From positions 558,001-622,000 of the forward strand of contig NW_020167535.1 of NCBI RefSeq assembly GCF_001641265.1: a stretch of DNA of 64,000 nucleotides. Direction: 5' to 3'. The translations under genes were made by a program, and so were the position numbers. Of the stretch, positions 1 through 12,249 are shown piece after piece; position 1 is the first letter of the stretch; the number at the start of each line of letters is the position of its first letter. Source of the stretch: Pseudogymnoascus destructans. Taxonomy: Eukaryota; Ascomycota; Leotiomycetes; Thelebolales; Thelebolaceae. The notes below the pieces were generated by a model. The model saw only the letters and a list, made by a program, of their open reading frames with translations, had not been told where the DNA came from and made no database searches.

Positions 1-2700
1 TGACGGCGTGCTTTGCGGCCTTGGCTGGGCTGCCAAACTTCGCGAAGGCGACGAGAGCCTGCACGAATGGCTTGTCCTTGGGGATATCATCCGGGAATTT
101 CTTCGCGAATGCCGCGCACGACTTGAGCGTCTTGACTGAGCCGACGTCGTTCGCCTTCGTAGCTGTCGGGGCCGCTTCAATAAGCAGCTTGCAGAGATCC
201 TTGACCTGAGCCTTGAAGATGTCCGGGTTACGCTCCGAAATTTCATTAAGCAATTCATGCGCCGTAGCCCCAAGCCCCTTCGCATCATTGCGCGAGAACT
301 CAAGGATAGCCGGCAAATTGCTCTGATTATACACAATTGACCCAGCACGGTAGATGAGCGGGATCATCGTCTCCAGCAACCCCGCCGGCGCCCCCGGCGC
401 CGCCTCAATACGCTTCGCAAACTCCTTAACCGCCTTATGCACAGTCTTAAAGTCCTCAATCGGATCCATAGTGCAGCGAATCAGGTGGTACGCACGACGA
501 TCATGCATCTTAGCGAACTTCCACAAGTCGGCGCTGGCGCGCAGCGAGTCCGGCAACAGTGCCACGAGCCACTGTATCACAGCCGTGAGCTTCTGTTTGA
601 TCTCCTTCTCGTTGCCGTCCATCACGCCGCCGTTGTACTCCTCGCACTTGGTCAGGAAGGTCGTGATCACGTTGCGGAAGGTCTTCTGACGCGCTTGGAG
701 CGCGAAAAAGGCTTTTTTAGCTTTGGGGTCGAGGGAGCGGACGAGGATGAGGAGGCGCTGTACGCGCGCGGTGTTGGGGTCGAAGGAGTCATCTGTAGCT
801 TGCTGCGATTCCCCATTCGCGTTCTTAATCCCCTTCGATTTGAGCGGGGGGTATGACAGCGGTAGGAGATGCTCGAACATAACGTGATCGAGTAGCACAT
901 TCACATCTTGATCATTAGCGTAGTAAGCGTAGAATATGCGCGACGGGATCGCTCCCAGAAGCGCTGTCACGGTCTCGTTCCCAGCCGCGATCTCCCCAGC
1001 TGCCACGCCCCAGATCTTGCTGATGGTGGTCATGCCTTCCACGCGCACAGCATGTTTCCGATCACGCGAGCGATCCGCTAAGCTGCACAGGACTGATCCT
1101 GTTTTGTTCACGTCGCCGCTGCTCGCAAGTTTGGTCGCGATGTCGTGGAAGCCGAATCCGCCAACTGCCTTTACAGCCGCGATCCGAACTCTTTCATCCG
1201 CGTCGTTGAGTTTCTCTGCCAGTCCAGCTACAAGGGTAGCTTCGTCCTCGCGGCTCAATCCGATACCTCCAGCTGAGGTGAGGATGATCCTTCCAATCGC
1301 TGTAGTCCACGCTGACCTAATCAGTGGAGACTTATCGTTCTTGCGACCGAGGAAGCTGTTGTAAACAGCCGGATAGGCTTGTGCAAACGACTGTGGTGAC
1401 ATTGGCGTTGTGAGAATATTCGTTGGCGCGGTCGGCTGTGCGTACTCCTCGAGCATCACAGGCGGATATGCAGCCGGGTCCATTGGAGGCGCCGGAGGTG
1501 GTCCCGCAGCTCCAATGCCAGATATAATATCCCCTAGGGTCTCGGTAGCGAGCAGTCGCAGCTGTACATTTTCTGCTGACAGCTCCGCCTCGAGTTGCGG
1601 GATGACATTCTGCAAGACCTGCGACGACGCACGCCATAGCTCTCGGAGGAGCCTGTGTGCCTTCTCCAGTTCGCGCAGATCTACAACTGTTGGGCCGGCA
1701 TTCTCGTCTTCGTCATCAGAATCATTATTGATGCTAGATCTCCTGTGGTCGCCAGGTTTCGAGATGGATCCGGAAGACGAGGCGTCGACAATCACGTCGT
1801 TGAAGTACTGGCTGATATACCTCGACATCTTCTCCGGGCACGAATTGCACAAGAACTCCGCCATCTTGTACGCAGCCGGCAACTCTTTCATCTCCAAAAT
1901 CGACTGCTTATCATCCTTCGAATCGCCATTATGCTTCGCCTTCCCCGTCGCCGCAGCCCTCAAGAACTGCGCAACAATAATATCAATAACCTCCGTCGGC
2001 AGCGTCGGCGCCTCATCTACAAGCGTCACCAGGATCTCGTTCATATGAAACTCGGCATTCTTGCTCAACTGCTCCCCCGTCGAAGCCTTCGCCGAGCCCG
2101 ACACGATGTCGAAGAAGATGGTAAAGAGATGCAACAGCAGCGCCTCCGAATTATTCACATCCGTAATGAGGACGACGCTCTTGACCTCCGCCAGCGACGT
2201 CAGCACGTACATATGCTGCGTATTATACGCATTCGACGGGTCCGACAGCGCAGGCAGAATCGACGTCACGAACAGCGTGAAAATATCCTAATCCCCGCCA
2301 TGTTAGCTACATCGGTCATCACATCCCCATCCTCATCCCCAATCCAACAGGCACGGGAAAAACCTACCTTCAACTGCGACGGCGTAAATGGCGCATCCGG
2401 CGCACAAATCTTCAGTACATCCACCAGACAAGCTGCGGCGAATGCGCGAACCCCGCGGTCCTTATGGCCCAACAGATTGGGACTACACAGCTCCTTAGCA
2501 ACCTTGCCGAGCGACGCCTTGTCCGTCTCTTCCTGGTCGAGCTCTGCGAGCTCCGCAGCCAGCGCGCCGAGTCGGCGCAGTAGCTCCGCGGTGGGAATAG
2601 CCTTTCCTGCGCGCCATGAGAGGGGTTCGTCGAAAGTGAGAGCAGGGAGTGAGGGTTCGACGGGAGGGGCGGCGGAGGGAGGAGCCCGTCGAGGCGCCAT
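1..2700 (-). CDS. pds5: Sister-chromatid cohesion protein Pds5, N-terminal part (gene runs off the window)
   Basis: Pds5 is a HEAT-repeat protein that binds the cohesin ring with Wapl and Eco1 and controls cohesin release and loop size in the nucleus. The start is the ATG at 2700. Exon 1 (2700-2368) has the family signature of a chromosome-arm HEAT segment (HKDRGVRAFAAACLVDVLK). A short intron with GTAGGT and TAG ends lies at 2367-2288, and exon 2 continues in frame to the left edge, giving about 760 more codons of helical repeats. About 870 of the usual 1,200-1,500 residues are visible. An acidic linker lies near residue 250. It is divergent to the wall-protein gene at 4240. Family assignment is from recalled Pds5/Spo76 patterns and is strong. 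Confidence 0.93.
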
Positions 2701-4239
2701 GGCGACGGAGGTTGCGCGCTGTGAGGTTTGTCGGGGGTGAGAGGTGATGGTTGCTGGTGGGTGATTGAGTGTCGCGAGAGGTGATGGGTATGGCGTTCAG
2801 ATGCGCATTGGCAGTGGTGGAGGATATGGGAGATTCGAGAGGTGTTCGGTGGCCTTAGTGGGTGGTGGTTTGAGGGGTTTCACACGCGACGAGGACGCGA
2901 TTGGGGGTTGGGCGGAATGGACAGGCGCGTGAAGGGAGCAGGGCGCGCTAAAGTGGTGTGGAAAGGTAATTTCGACATCAGCTCGCGAGAAGCGTCATGA
3001 ATTCATCGACGACGCGGGGAAATGTAGGTTGTAGGGGATTGAGAACGCCGACTTGAAGTAGATATTTAATGTTGATAATTATACTAAATATCTATTGATT
3101 GGTTTTTCTATGTTGGTATTTCATAATTATTGTTCGTTTCCATGTGTGTTGTTACAGTCATTGACTGCCCACCTGTACTGTAGTGTTATCCATATTGTTT
3201 TATTATATCCTTGGGATTTCTATTCAGATACAAGAGTCTGATTTACATTGTTTGTTTACATCTCTTTGGTGATTGTGAAGTTGCATTTCCTCGGGCCATC
3301 ACTTGCTGTTGTTGATATATATGGACAGACAGGACCTGGTGTCGGTATTTGATAATTATTATTCTACAGCTTCGTTATATCTCCTTTACTGTCCATGCTG
3401 GCCTATCCTTGCTGTCCTTGCTGTCCTTGTCCTTATTGTCCTCACTGTCCTCACTGTCCTTATTGCCCTCACTGTCCTCACGTCCTCACTATCCTCACTG
3501 TCCTCACTGTCCTCACTGTCCTCACTGTCCTCACTGTCCTTGCTCTCCTCTCCTCTGATTATATTCGTGCCTCCATCTACAAGTATATATTATAGTCTAC
3601 TGCACGACGGAGAGATGCGAACTGGCGTGGGATTTATGTTGATTCCCCCCAAAGTATCATCTCCTCTTCCACCAGGATGCTCCAAGAGTAAACCACCCCC
3701 TTTCACCCCAATCCACTCGAACCAGACGCGTCCAAGTAGCGAGAGCCCCAGCCCTATAAATTGTTTACATTCTACCCCAAAACAAACTTCCTCCTTTCAC
3801 CTTTCCACACGCACCATCAAATTTCAAAACTCACGTTCCCCTTCACTTGTGTTTATACACTCTTACACTCTTTCAATCCTACACCAACTCTTTTCAAACT
3901 TCCAAAGAACAAACCTACCCCTTTTAATTCCTTTCATACTTCTCTTGTTGATTGATCTGTACGGACCTTTCAACTTCAACCTTCAGTCTCCGTTACCAAC
4001 ACACTGTCAATCTTGCACAACAACTCAATCCAATTCAATCAATCAAGGTAACTGCTGTAAGTAAATGATGTTTATTATCACTATCATTGTTATTATTTCA
4101 AACCACAATCTCAGTCTCAATCACTGATGGTTTAGATTGCAGTTTGTGATGATAGCTTTCAACCCCCCCCCCCCCCAATTTCTCCCTGAATGAATGAATG
4201 GAAACAAACATAAACTAACTCAGCCAGCATCAAGCCAAC
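2701..4239. other. Intergenic region between divergent Pds5 and the wall-protein gene
   Basis: No convincing coding sequence. It holds a 9-bp minisatellite (3408-3550) and a run of C at about 4163-4177 shortly before the wall-protein ATG. A possible 5-prime UTR intron (GTAAGT at about 4059 to TAG at about 4136) precedes the wall gene but is unproven. Confidence 0.6.
3408..3550. repeat. Minisatellite with 9-bp unit CTGTCCTCA
   Basis: The unit CTGTCCTCA or a close variant (CTGTCCTTG, CTATCCTCA) is repeated about 15 times. The last copies are the most uniform, which suggests recent slippage. The 9-bp length keeps all three frames open, so spurious Leu/Ser-rich and Cys/Pro-rich ORFs cross it. 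Confidence 0.9.
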
Positions 4240-5858
4240 ATGAAGGTCAACATTCGCTCCACGGTGGCTCTCACCCTTGCTGCCCTGGCTTTTGGTGCGG
4301 CCACCGCCACCGCCCACAACACCCTCGATAATGAGTATCAAGTCAGCGAGGTTGACACCGAGACTGTCGATTGCACCGACACTTCTTCTCTCCCAGAGTT
4401 GTATGTTCCAGCCCCTTCCAATCTCTATCCCATCTAACCTCTGCTTAGCTCGGTCCAGACCTTTTACTCCACCCATGTCCACCAGTCAGTCAAGTACACC
4501 TTGCCCAGCGGGGGGTATACCTTGGCCCTCCCAACGGAGGTCATTGGGGACCTGACTAGTCTTCTCCATGTCTACTCCCCCACCAAGGGACAGCAGATTG
4601 CTTCTGCCACCACCTCTACTTCTGTTGAGCAGCCAACTGTATCATCTGCCGCCTCTACGGCCTCTACTTCCACTAGAGAAGAGCCAATCGTCTCCACTGT
4701 CCCATCGTTCACCAGCACCAAAGTGCAGTCTACCTTTGTTTCGGTTCCTGTTGCCAGCGAGCCTGTTCCTGCTGTTGTTCCCTCCAGGTAAGACTTTTAT
4801 CCGATCTATCTTTTAAAACAATCTTTGGAAACCAACCTTGAGAAACCCGTTTCGTGTTCTCCAATCTGGTTCTCCGATCTTTGACCGACCTTGGAAAATC
4901 AATCTTTGGAAAACATCATTGAGAAACAAGCTAACAGCATATAGCAGCGCTGAAGCTCACTCTGAGGCTTCTACCGAACCCGCCCCGGCAACGTAAGATC
5001 ACAAAGTTTACTAACAACTGATTCCAACACCTTCTAACATCATTACAGTACCGAACAACCTTCCTCCACAAAGGAAATTGTTCCCCCAGTCGTCAGCACG
5101 GAGACTCCGTTGACCAACCCTCTCCGCCCTTCCGTCACGTACGTACCTATTTCTCGAGTCCAATTATTTCCTTTGCCATCATATCTGACACTCCCCCAGC
5201 CCCAGCGATACCCCCACCACTGCCTCAATTACTCTAACCACCACTGAGACCCTGCCGGGCGCTCCAATCCCTCCAGTGAAGGAAGGCGTGTCCCAACTTT
5301 CTTCAGAGGCATCTGAGGCGATCATCCAAAACCCTCACAAGACGCACGGCGGTCCCCCTATTGTCTCGGTTGCTTCCTCGATCTTGAGCATGACCACCGA
5401 GACACTGACCAACTCCCACACAACCGTGGTGACTGTCATCGAGAGCTCAACCCAAATTCCTTTTGCAGTTGACTGCTTCTCTACCACCTACGTTACTGTT
5501 TACTCTTCCCCCAGCTCCCCTGCATCAGTAGCCACTGCGTTAGTCCCCTCTACCATTCCTATTTTACTACCCCCCGCCCTCCATATCCCACTTTCAAGCC
5601 CCAACAGAAAAAACCAAGCTAACAACCTCCAGTCATCCCAGCTACACCGCAATTGCCCAACCCTCCACCATCGTCGTCGCCACCGGTGTCCCCCACCCAA
5701 GCAACAACACCACCACCGTCGCGACCGGTGTCCCACGCCCAAACAACACCACCACCACCGGAAAACGCCTCCCCCCCATCCACGGCGCCGCGCCAACCCT
5801 TTCCGCAACCCCAGGCATTCTCCTCGCCTTCTGTGGTCTGATCTGCTACCTGATCTAA
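4240..5858 (+). CDS. Secreted Ser/Thr/Pro-rich protein, probably GPI-anchored wall protein
   Basis: No named family is recognised. I model six exons: 4240-4400, 4449-4787, 4945-4992, 5049-5138, 5200-5538 and 5633-5858, giving 400 aa; the phases agree throughout. The first about 25 residues form a signal peptide ending in an Ala/Thr-rich cleavage region. The body is Ser/Thr/Pro-rich with many potential O-glycosylation sites and some Asn-Asn-Thr-Thr sites. A short repeat (VATGVP) occurs twice near the end. The C-terminus is a Gly/Ala-flanked hydrophobic tail ending in ICYLI, as expected for a GPI-attachment signal. The last donor (GTTAGT at 5539) was chosen because it alone gives a frame ending in that tail; the alternative frame gives a His/Arg-rich artefact. 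Likely location is the cell wall or plasma membrane. Function unknown. Confidence 0.75.
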
Positions 5859-6496
5859 TCGCCGACCGGGTCGCCTTCTGCACTCGCTCTATTGCGGACA
5901 ACAGGCGTGTATTTATAGAACATACAGAAGAATTATAGTTACCACATTAGCTGGTTTTGCTGTTTCCGTTCTGTCCTTCAATCAAGGCTGCTCGTAATGT
6001 CGGATCTCTGCGGCGGCGCTTGAGATTGGGAGGTTCAGATGGGAAAGTGTTTATTGAAAAGAAGGAGATGGGTGGCTAGGTGCAGCTGGATCGTTTTGCA
6101 CAGGTCGGTGCAGGCTGGTGTTTGGTCTGGACGGACGGTGTTCATAGGCTGTAGTTAGGCTGGGAATACAAACTTGTCTCTTTTATTTGTGGTGTACGTG
6201 AGTGTGTGCATGTAATATGTTTAATACCTGCTGTAGTTTGTTCGTCACATCAAAAAACCGATCTGAATAATAAAATTTCTTTTACGGTAACGTAATGTAA
6301 TGTATGGGGAGATCGGGTGTACGGTTACGCTCGCGCTACATCCTACTGAGCCAAAAAGTCTAACTTGCAGTATTCCAGCTCGGTGGAATACGCGCAACAC
6401 GCTATATATACAACGCAGTATAGTTATATACTCCTGCTTCCTAGCTATGACCTTCTAATTAGACTTCAAGGTAGAATCAACAATTATACGCGTAGA
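5859..6496. other. Intergenic, AT-rich, no gene seen
   Basis: Downstream of the wall-protein gene the sequence becomes AT-rich. It probably includes the decayed 3-prime part of the neighbouring pogo relic, but no alignable motif is left after about 6500. Confidence 0.5.
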
Positions 6497-7053
6497 TTAA
6501 GTCTCTCTAACTACAAAACCTGTCTCGTCCATACTATAGATGTTGGTACATGGCTTATACTTTCGCTCCTTAATTTGTGCTTTAAACGCGTTAAACCAAG
6601 CTAAGATCTTTTCTTTATAGGAGTAGCTTCTTTATATCGTGTAGACTCTAGTTGTCTTAAATAGACTCCTTTAAAGTTTAGATGTCGTTTTAAGAATCTA
6701 TAGATCCATTCATGGCCTATAGGGGTAGGATTAGTCCAAAGGATCGTTTAAGAAGACGCGATTTGGACGCGTCGTACGCGAACTTCTTTAGCCATTTCCT
6801 TAATTAACATAAGAGTTGCAGGAAAACCCGTCGTAGTAAGACGTGTAATCCATCGTGCTAGTGTATTTTCTTCTGCATTTGAAAGAACTTGTTCAATTTC
6901 GTGAACTATAGCACGCGTTTTCTTCCTGGACATCCTATCAGCAAGAGTTGACTTGAGAACTTCAAAGTAGTCTGCAGCAAGTCTAATTGATTTGAATTCC
7001 TTCAATTGGAGCGTAAATGATAGCCTTTTGGATGTTGTCTTCAATTTGAGCAC
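6497..7053 (-). pseudogene. Relic of a pogo/Fot1-type transposase
   Basis: Read on the minus strand, 7053-6748 gives an N-terminal helix-turn-helix region of the CENP-B/pogo type (AADYFEVLKSTLADRM, then a segment like the usual LVxWIxxLxxxGFP). After a stop the similarity continues in shifted frames, including a helix-turn-helix stretch HEWIYRFLKRH and, near 6550-6515, the catalytic-core motif SMDETGF that carries the first DDE aspartate. The remaining two thirds of the transposase are missing. It is much more decayed and AT-rich than the pogo copy at 47239-49098. No terminal repeats were found. Confidence 0.75.
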
Positions 7054-7409
7054 GACTGTATGGTTGTCGGATGTTCATGGTGGATGGTATGAAGGTTCTA
7101 AGTTGGTGGTGGGGCATTTTTGTCCGACTACCCCCATATGTCCGACTTCCCAATACACTACGTTAGCTACTTTTAGATGAAGGTTACGCATATAAATACA
7201 GCCCCGCCACCCCCCAAAATACGCAGAAGATAGAAGCTCTCTACGACCTGCGTCCTTGTCTTTTTAAACCGGAAACCACAGCTGGAAAAACGCCCAAACC
7301 AGAGCCCGCAACGCCATCACCACACCAACATATCCCACCCCAAATCTATCAAGATGACCCCCCCACACCCCTCCCCCCTCCTCGCCCCCAAACAATCCAT
7401 CATCACCAC
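7054..7409. other. Intergenic, no gene seen
   Basis: Lies between the pogo relic and the 3-prime end of the capping-enzyme gene. It contains C-rich tracts from about 7350 that match the 3-prime flank of the latter; nothing else recognised. Confidence 0.5.
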
Positions 7410-8662
7410 CTACGCACCCTTTCCCCCCATCCCCCTCCTCGCCTCCTCATCCCTCAGCCCCTGCCTCCTCTTCCACTCCCCCTTAATCCCCCCCGCCGCC
7501 GCAATCAGCTCCGCCTCCGTCACGCGATCCCTAATACTCTCAATCACGCTCTCCACCGTACTACTATGATTCGCCTTATCCTTATCATCCCTAAACCGCA
7601 TGAACCTCCACCGCCCACTCTCATCCATCGAGCACTCCACCACGCGCTCATGCAGCGGCTCTCCACGGGCCTTCAGGTCCTCCCATTCCGACTCTTCGAG
7701 ATGGAGCGTCCCGTACCACTTCTCCCCGCGGTCGCCGGTCCAGACGAAGAGATTGACTACTGGTAGGGCGTCATAATCCGTCCAGCTCCCTCCTCCCCCC
7801 TCGTCTTTGACAATGGCAAAATCGAGACGCATCATAAAATCAACACTATTCTCATTCTCCGGCTTCCACTTCAAGATCCCAGGGTCCGTCCCATACTGAT
7901 ACGCCGCCCCACGACACGTAAATATCAACCCATCATTCCCATGCGGCAACCCCGGCAGCACCGCACGGAACATCATCTCCAACCCATACGGGAACTGCAT
8001 ATCCTTCAACTGGACTTCAAACGGCATATGCGGTTTCTCCTCCGGGAACCTCCTCAGCAGCTCCTCGTACGGCGCAAACACCCCGTCCTTAAAATACGCT
8101 AGCCGCTTATCCAATGTCCGGCTTATCAACGGCTTGCGGTCGAGTGTCAAGCAGTCGAAGACGAGGTAGGTGGCGCGGAGGCCGGTGGGGAGGTTGTCGA
8201 GGACGAGTTCACCGTCGATCAGGGTGTTGGTGTGGAAGGAGGCGAAGGAGGGGTCGTCTTTGAGTGGGAAGTGGAGGTTGGGGATGTACCAGTAGTCGTT
8301 GCGGCGGTCGATGAGGAAGTGGGCTTCCGAGCCGGTGGAGGGGTCGGCGGTGCAGTAGAGGAGGTAGCGTTGGCCGTCAGATTTTTCGCAGACGTAGTAG
8401 CTGCGAAGTGTTTTGTTAGCTGTCTATCGCGTAAATTGGCTGGTGGGGATTGCGGGTTTGGGGGGAAGGGGGGGGGGGGTACGCACTCTTGCTTCATCAA
8501 CTCCCCAATGTGCTTTCTTGAGAAGCTAACCGGTTGCGCGCCGGGAAACCCCTTCTGGCTCCTCCCCAGCAGCCGCGCGACCTCTTCGCGGAGCGGGCGC
8601 GCGTCTTCATCGCTCAGCTTCTCGCCTGGGGCTGAGATGTCGATGAGCTTCGCCTGCGCCAT
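7410..8662 (-). CDS. ceg1: mRNA-capping enzyme, alpha subunit (mRNA guanylyltransferase)
   Basis: This nuclear enzyme transfers GMP from GTP to the 5-prime diphosphate end of nascent Pol II transcripts through a covalent lysine-GMP intermediate. The model has two exons, 8662-8487 and 8400-7410, giving 388 aa, close to the fungal norm. The intron (GTGCGT to CAG) rejoins phase 2 and creates the motif I region CEKSDGQR, whose K at about residue 65 is the nucleotidyl acceptor. Further motifs follow: a DGELVLD motif III-like segment, GLIFTCRG and LKWKPENENSVDF, then an OB-fold C-terminal region. The intron contains a long G/C run at about 8462-8480. No fused triphosphatase is present, as expected in fungi, where this is a separate protein. 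Confidence 0.95.
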
Positions 8663-9716
8663 GGTTGCGCTTCCTTTGTCTCTCGCTCTGTGGCGTGGCG
8701 TTAACCCGGGGTGACGTTGGAAGGGGATTTCAGTGGGTGGCAGGTTTAATGGGTTGAAGGACTTGGTGGAGGGGGGTATATTATATATTATAGATGTGCG
8801 GGGGGGCGCATAGGTGAATTCGAGGGCGAGGCAGCGAGTCAATAGTGATATTGCCCGATCGGGAGGCGGTGGAAGTTGAAGTCGGGGGAAGTGTAATTCC
8901 GATCCGGGTTATATTGCTAATCGACCACCAGGTCACCACCTGCCTCTCTCTCTCACAAGACATCAACTCTCTTTCACCATCACCAAAAGTCTCCTTAGAG
9001 CCTTGCTTGCTACCGATCGAGTTTCCGTCCTCGTCAGACACCCAATCACCCACTTGTTCACATATATGTCTATCACTGATGTCTTCTACTCCGTCCGTTG
9101 AGATGTTTGTCCGGTTTACTGTAGGCTACAGCGAACCGGATGACATGGTGGGGGAGTTGAGGAGCAAGTCCGACAAGTGTAATTATCTCCACGGACGCGC
9201 TGGAAGAAATTAGAGGTCGTACAAGTCGGCTACTGAGTAGGTTGAGTAGCTGTTTATACCCTTCATTGGGTTGACCGACGAAGACGAGGCTGGGTGAGGG
9301 GTTTGGATAGCTGAGGGGAGATGGGTGGGATCGGTATGTCGCCCTGCAAGTGATCCGAGGAAGATACACTCTAACATAAGTCATGGTATCAAACCACTAC
9401 AAGATGAGAATGCGAACACATCCACTGAGAACCAAGTTATTCACCACAGACCACCAGGCATCATGACCTGTGGCTGAGGAAGCAAGTGTAGTTTTAGCAA
9501 GAGAGCAGGTCAAGACACATATGGAGACTACACTCTGAGCAGTATCAAAATACTGAACCACCATATCAAGAAAACTCGTGAATGCCTTGGACTATAGTAC
9601 AGTGACTAAATCCATTCCATGCCTATATGAAGTGGGTATCCCAGATCCCCTCCCCAACGCCCCCATTAAAATCCCCCCAAACACCCCATCCAGACCTCCC
9701 AGCAGCCCATCCAGAG
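8663..9716. other. Intergenic between capping enzyme and Sgf73
   Basis: About 1 kb with no ORF of recognisable family and no RNA gene seen. The stretch next to 8662 should hold the capping-enzyme promoter. The Sgf73 3-prime flank (9640-9716) is C-rich. Confidence 0.5.
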
Positions 9717-11447
9717 TCACATCAAATCCAAGACTTCATTAACCCCCCCAGCCCCTACAACCACCTCACCTCCCGGCAACCACCTCCGGCCTCCTCCCCA
9801 CCCCCATCCCACCCCCCCCCTCCTCCCCCCACCCACAAACCCCTCATCCCTCTCCCCCACCGCATCCTCCTCCCCCACCTCCGCCACCACCTCCCTCCTC
9901 GCCACCTTAAAAATATTCACCGTCCCCCCACTCGTCGCGTTATCCAGCTGCTCCCGCAGGCGCGCAAGCTGGTACTGGCGTTTAATCGGCATCAGCACCG
10001 GTTGCGGGAGGTAGGGCTGGGGATTCCATTTTGAGAGCGCGGACATGACGAGTGCGGTTTCTTCGTCGGAGTCGATGGGGCCGGCGTTGGCGTCTTCGTC
10101 TTCGACGGGGGCGTTGGCGTCGATGGCTGCTTCTGGGGGGGGGGGTTAGTAGACGATTGGGGGTGGGGCAGTGGGGGAAGGGGCAGCGGGGGACGTACTT
10201 TGCTGCTTGGCTTGGTTCTTCTTCTGGTAGGCTGCGAGGAGCATGTCGTACGGTAGTGAGCGGCCGGGGACCGCGCGCTTAGCGCCCATGGAGTGCGATT
10301 TGCACGTCAATGATCTAGCGCAAGGAACGCCATTAGGTGTGATGACACCGCACTGTCTCTCGACGTCCACGGGAACTGGAATTTGATTAGCTTGGGTAAG
10401 GCAGAACGATAGACCGGGCAATAACATACCTTTCGCCTTAACAATCTTCGCCTTCGGCTCATCCTTCTTCTTCTTCTGCTTAGGCATCTTCTCCGCATCC
10501 CCCTCCGCCTTCCTCTTCTTCCCCTGCTTCTTCTCCCCCCCCTCCTCACTCTTCTTCCCCGCCGTCTTCTTCGCGCTCTTCAGTCCCGCCGGCGTCTTCT
10601 TCACCACCTCCGACGACGCGCTCGGCTCTGGCTCGTCATCATCCTCTTCCCCCCCAGCATCCGCATTATTCCCCATCGCCGTATCCCCCTCCGCATCAAC
10701 CTTCTCCTTCTTCTCCCCCCCCTTCTCCTTCTTCTCCTTCTTCTCCTTCCCCTTCTTCACCTTCTCCCCCCCCCCCTCTTCCGCAGCAGCACCCTCCTCC
10801 TCCTTCCTCCTCGCCGCCCTCTCCTTCGCCTCCTTCCGCTTCCGCGCAGCCTCTTTCTTGTCCGCGAGACACTTCTCAATATGCGCCTTCCGCGCGCTCT
10901 TCAACACGCTCTTCTTGCAGTGCTTACACAGGCTCGTCTCCGGACTATCCTCCAGCGGCCTCCCCGTCGCAAAGGTATCGCGCGTACTGTCATCAAGCTG
11001 ATTCACCACTGGTCCCGGGGAGGCGCCCGAGTTGGTAGAGGGGGAGTCGGCGCCTTTCTTTTTATCATCTGCGCGCGTGCCCTACTGCGTTAGCTTATCT
11101 ATCCTCCCACTTCACCTACTTCACAACTGGTCCACGGGGAAGGGGGGGAGGGGGGGCGAACCATCGACGACGCTCCCATCCCTCCAGTTCCCAGGCTTAT
11201 TATGTTTCGGTGCCGGCCGCTTCAACTTAATCGTCCCATTCGGCCTGATCTCCTTCCTTGGCGTAACTTTCACCGTGCTCTCCTCATCTGAGCCCACTGG
11301 CGCGCTCGAATCTGCCACGCACACTAATCAGCGCTGTTCCTCTTATACCATATCACAGCGCTGCGCGCACCCCCTTTCAACAAGCCGCCGCTGGGGAGCA
11401 CATGGGCACCTGGGAGGAATATACACACCTTTCTTCGCCTCCGCCAT
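9717..11447 (-). CDS. sgf73: SAGA complex subunit Sgf73 / ataxin-7-like protein with SCA7 domain
   Basis: Sgf73 tethers the histone H2B deubiquitinase module to the SAGA co-activator in the nucleus. The model has five exons: 11447-11429, 11311-11162, 11068-10430, 10375-10199 and 10132-9717, giving 466 aa, with all introns in phase 1. The second intron has a weak donor (GTTCGC), so that junction is the least certain. An N-terminal C2HC-type finger ([20 protein letters not shown]) is followed by a long Lys/Glu-rich, highly charged linker. The SCA7 domain follows ([20 protein letters not shown], then [13 protein letters not shown]). A short C-terminal helix ends in a Gly-rich tail. The compositional bias of the linker is typical of fungal Sgf73. 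Confidence 0.9.
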
Positions 11448-12249
11448 AACTTCCACCACTTCTAACAATTCCAATAATCCTATTCGCAAAATATGTATAA
11501 CACCCCTCTTCGTGCTCACTTCACAAGCCCCCCTCGCCGTTGCGCGCTGCTCTGTGGATTGGTTGACGTCCTGATGTCGCGAGGCTGTGGCTCGCCTACC
11601 GCGGTGGTGTGGCTTTCGCTGTGGCGGCGCCTGGCTGGTGTGGCTGGTCGCGGTCGCAGTAAGGGACGATTTGCGGACGACGCGCAAGGTACGGTGGGGG
11701 GTGTGAGGGATGGATGGATAGTATAGAAGGAAGAGTAAGAGATGGAGATGGGGAGAGATGGAGAGAGATGGGGGGAGATGGGGAGAGATGGGGAGAGATG
11801 GATTGGGGGGGGTCGGAGTGGATGAGTGATGGAATTGATTGATGATGTTGGGGTGGTGAGGTGTGCTAGAGCCGAGAGGGTGGTTGTGGTGGTTAGTTTA
11901 GTCTCGTCGGACGTAGAGGTGTAGTTTTACTTCAACCTCAGCCACCACGACGTAGAGTACGGATATGGAATAAATGAGGTATATGATATACTTACTACTG
12001 TAGATCACTATTCACATTCACTTCACCACACACAGGAACGTACCATACAGCAACATACATGCCATTATGAGTGACAGTACTTCAAGCACCCTCCCCCCCA
12101 TCTATCTATCCCACGCCCCCTCCCACCCGCAACAATGCAACAATGCCATCGCAAGAACTCCAAGAACAAACATCCCACAAAAATGCACGTCTTTTAACAA
12201 CACTCCGCCAACCCATCCATCCTTAAATCACACCCCCCTCTCCCCCCCC
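11448..12249. other. Intergenic between Itc1 3-prime end and Sgf73 5-prime end
   Basis: No gene recognised. It includes the Sgf73 promoter and the purine-rich repeat at 11740-11806. The last 150 bases before the Itc1 stop are C-rich. Confidence 0.5.
11740..11806. repeat. Short purine-rich tandem repeat (GGGGAGAGATG units)
   Basis: About five imperfect copies of an 11-12 bp unit GGGGAGAGATGG/GAGAGATGGGG in a fully purine-biased strand. Confidence 0.8.

Noticed and set aside
3303..4064. 253-codon plus-strand ORF across the minisatellite
   Set aside because: Open only because the repeat unit is 9 bp; composition is repetitive Leu/Ser and then Pro-rich without a family.
5500..5901. Minus-strand Gly/Trp/Arg-rich ORF
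   Set aside because: Mirror of the His/Pro-rich low-complexity strand of the wall-protein exon.
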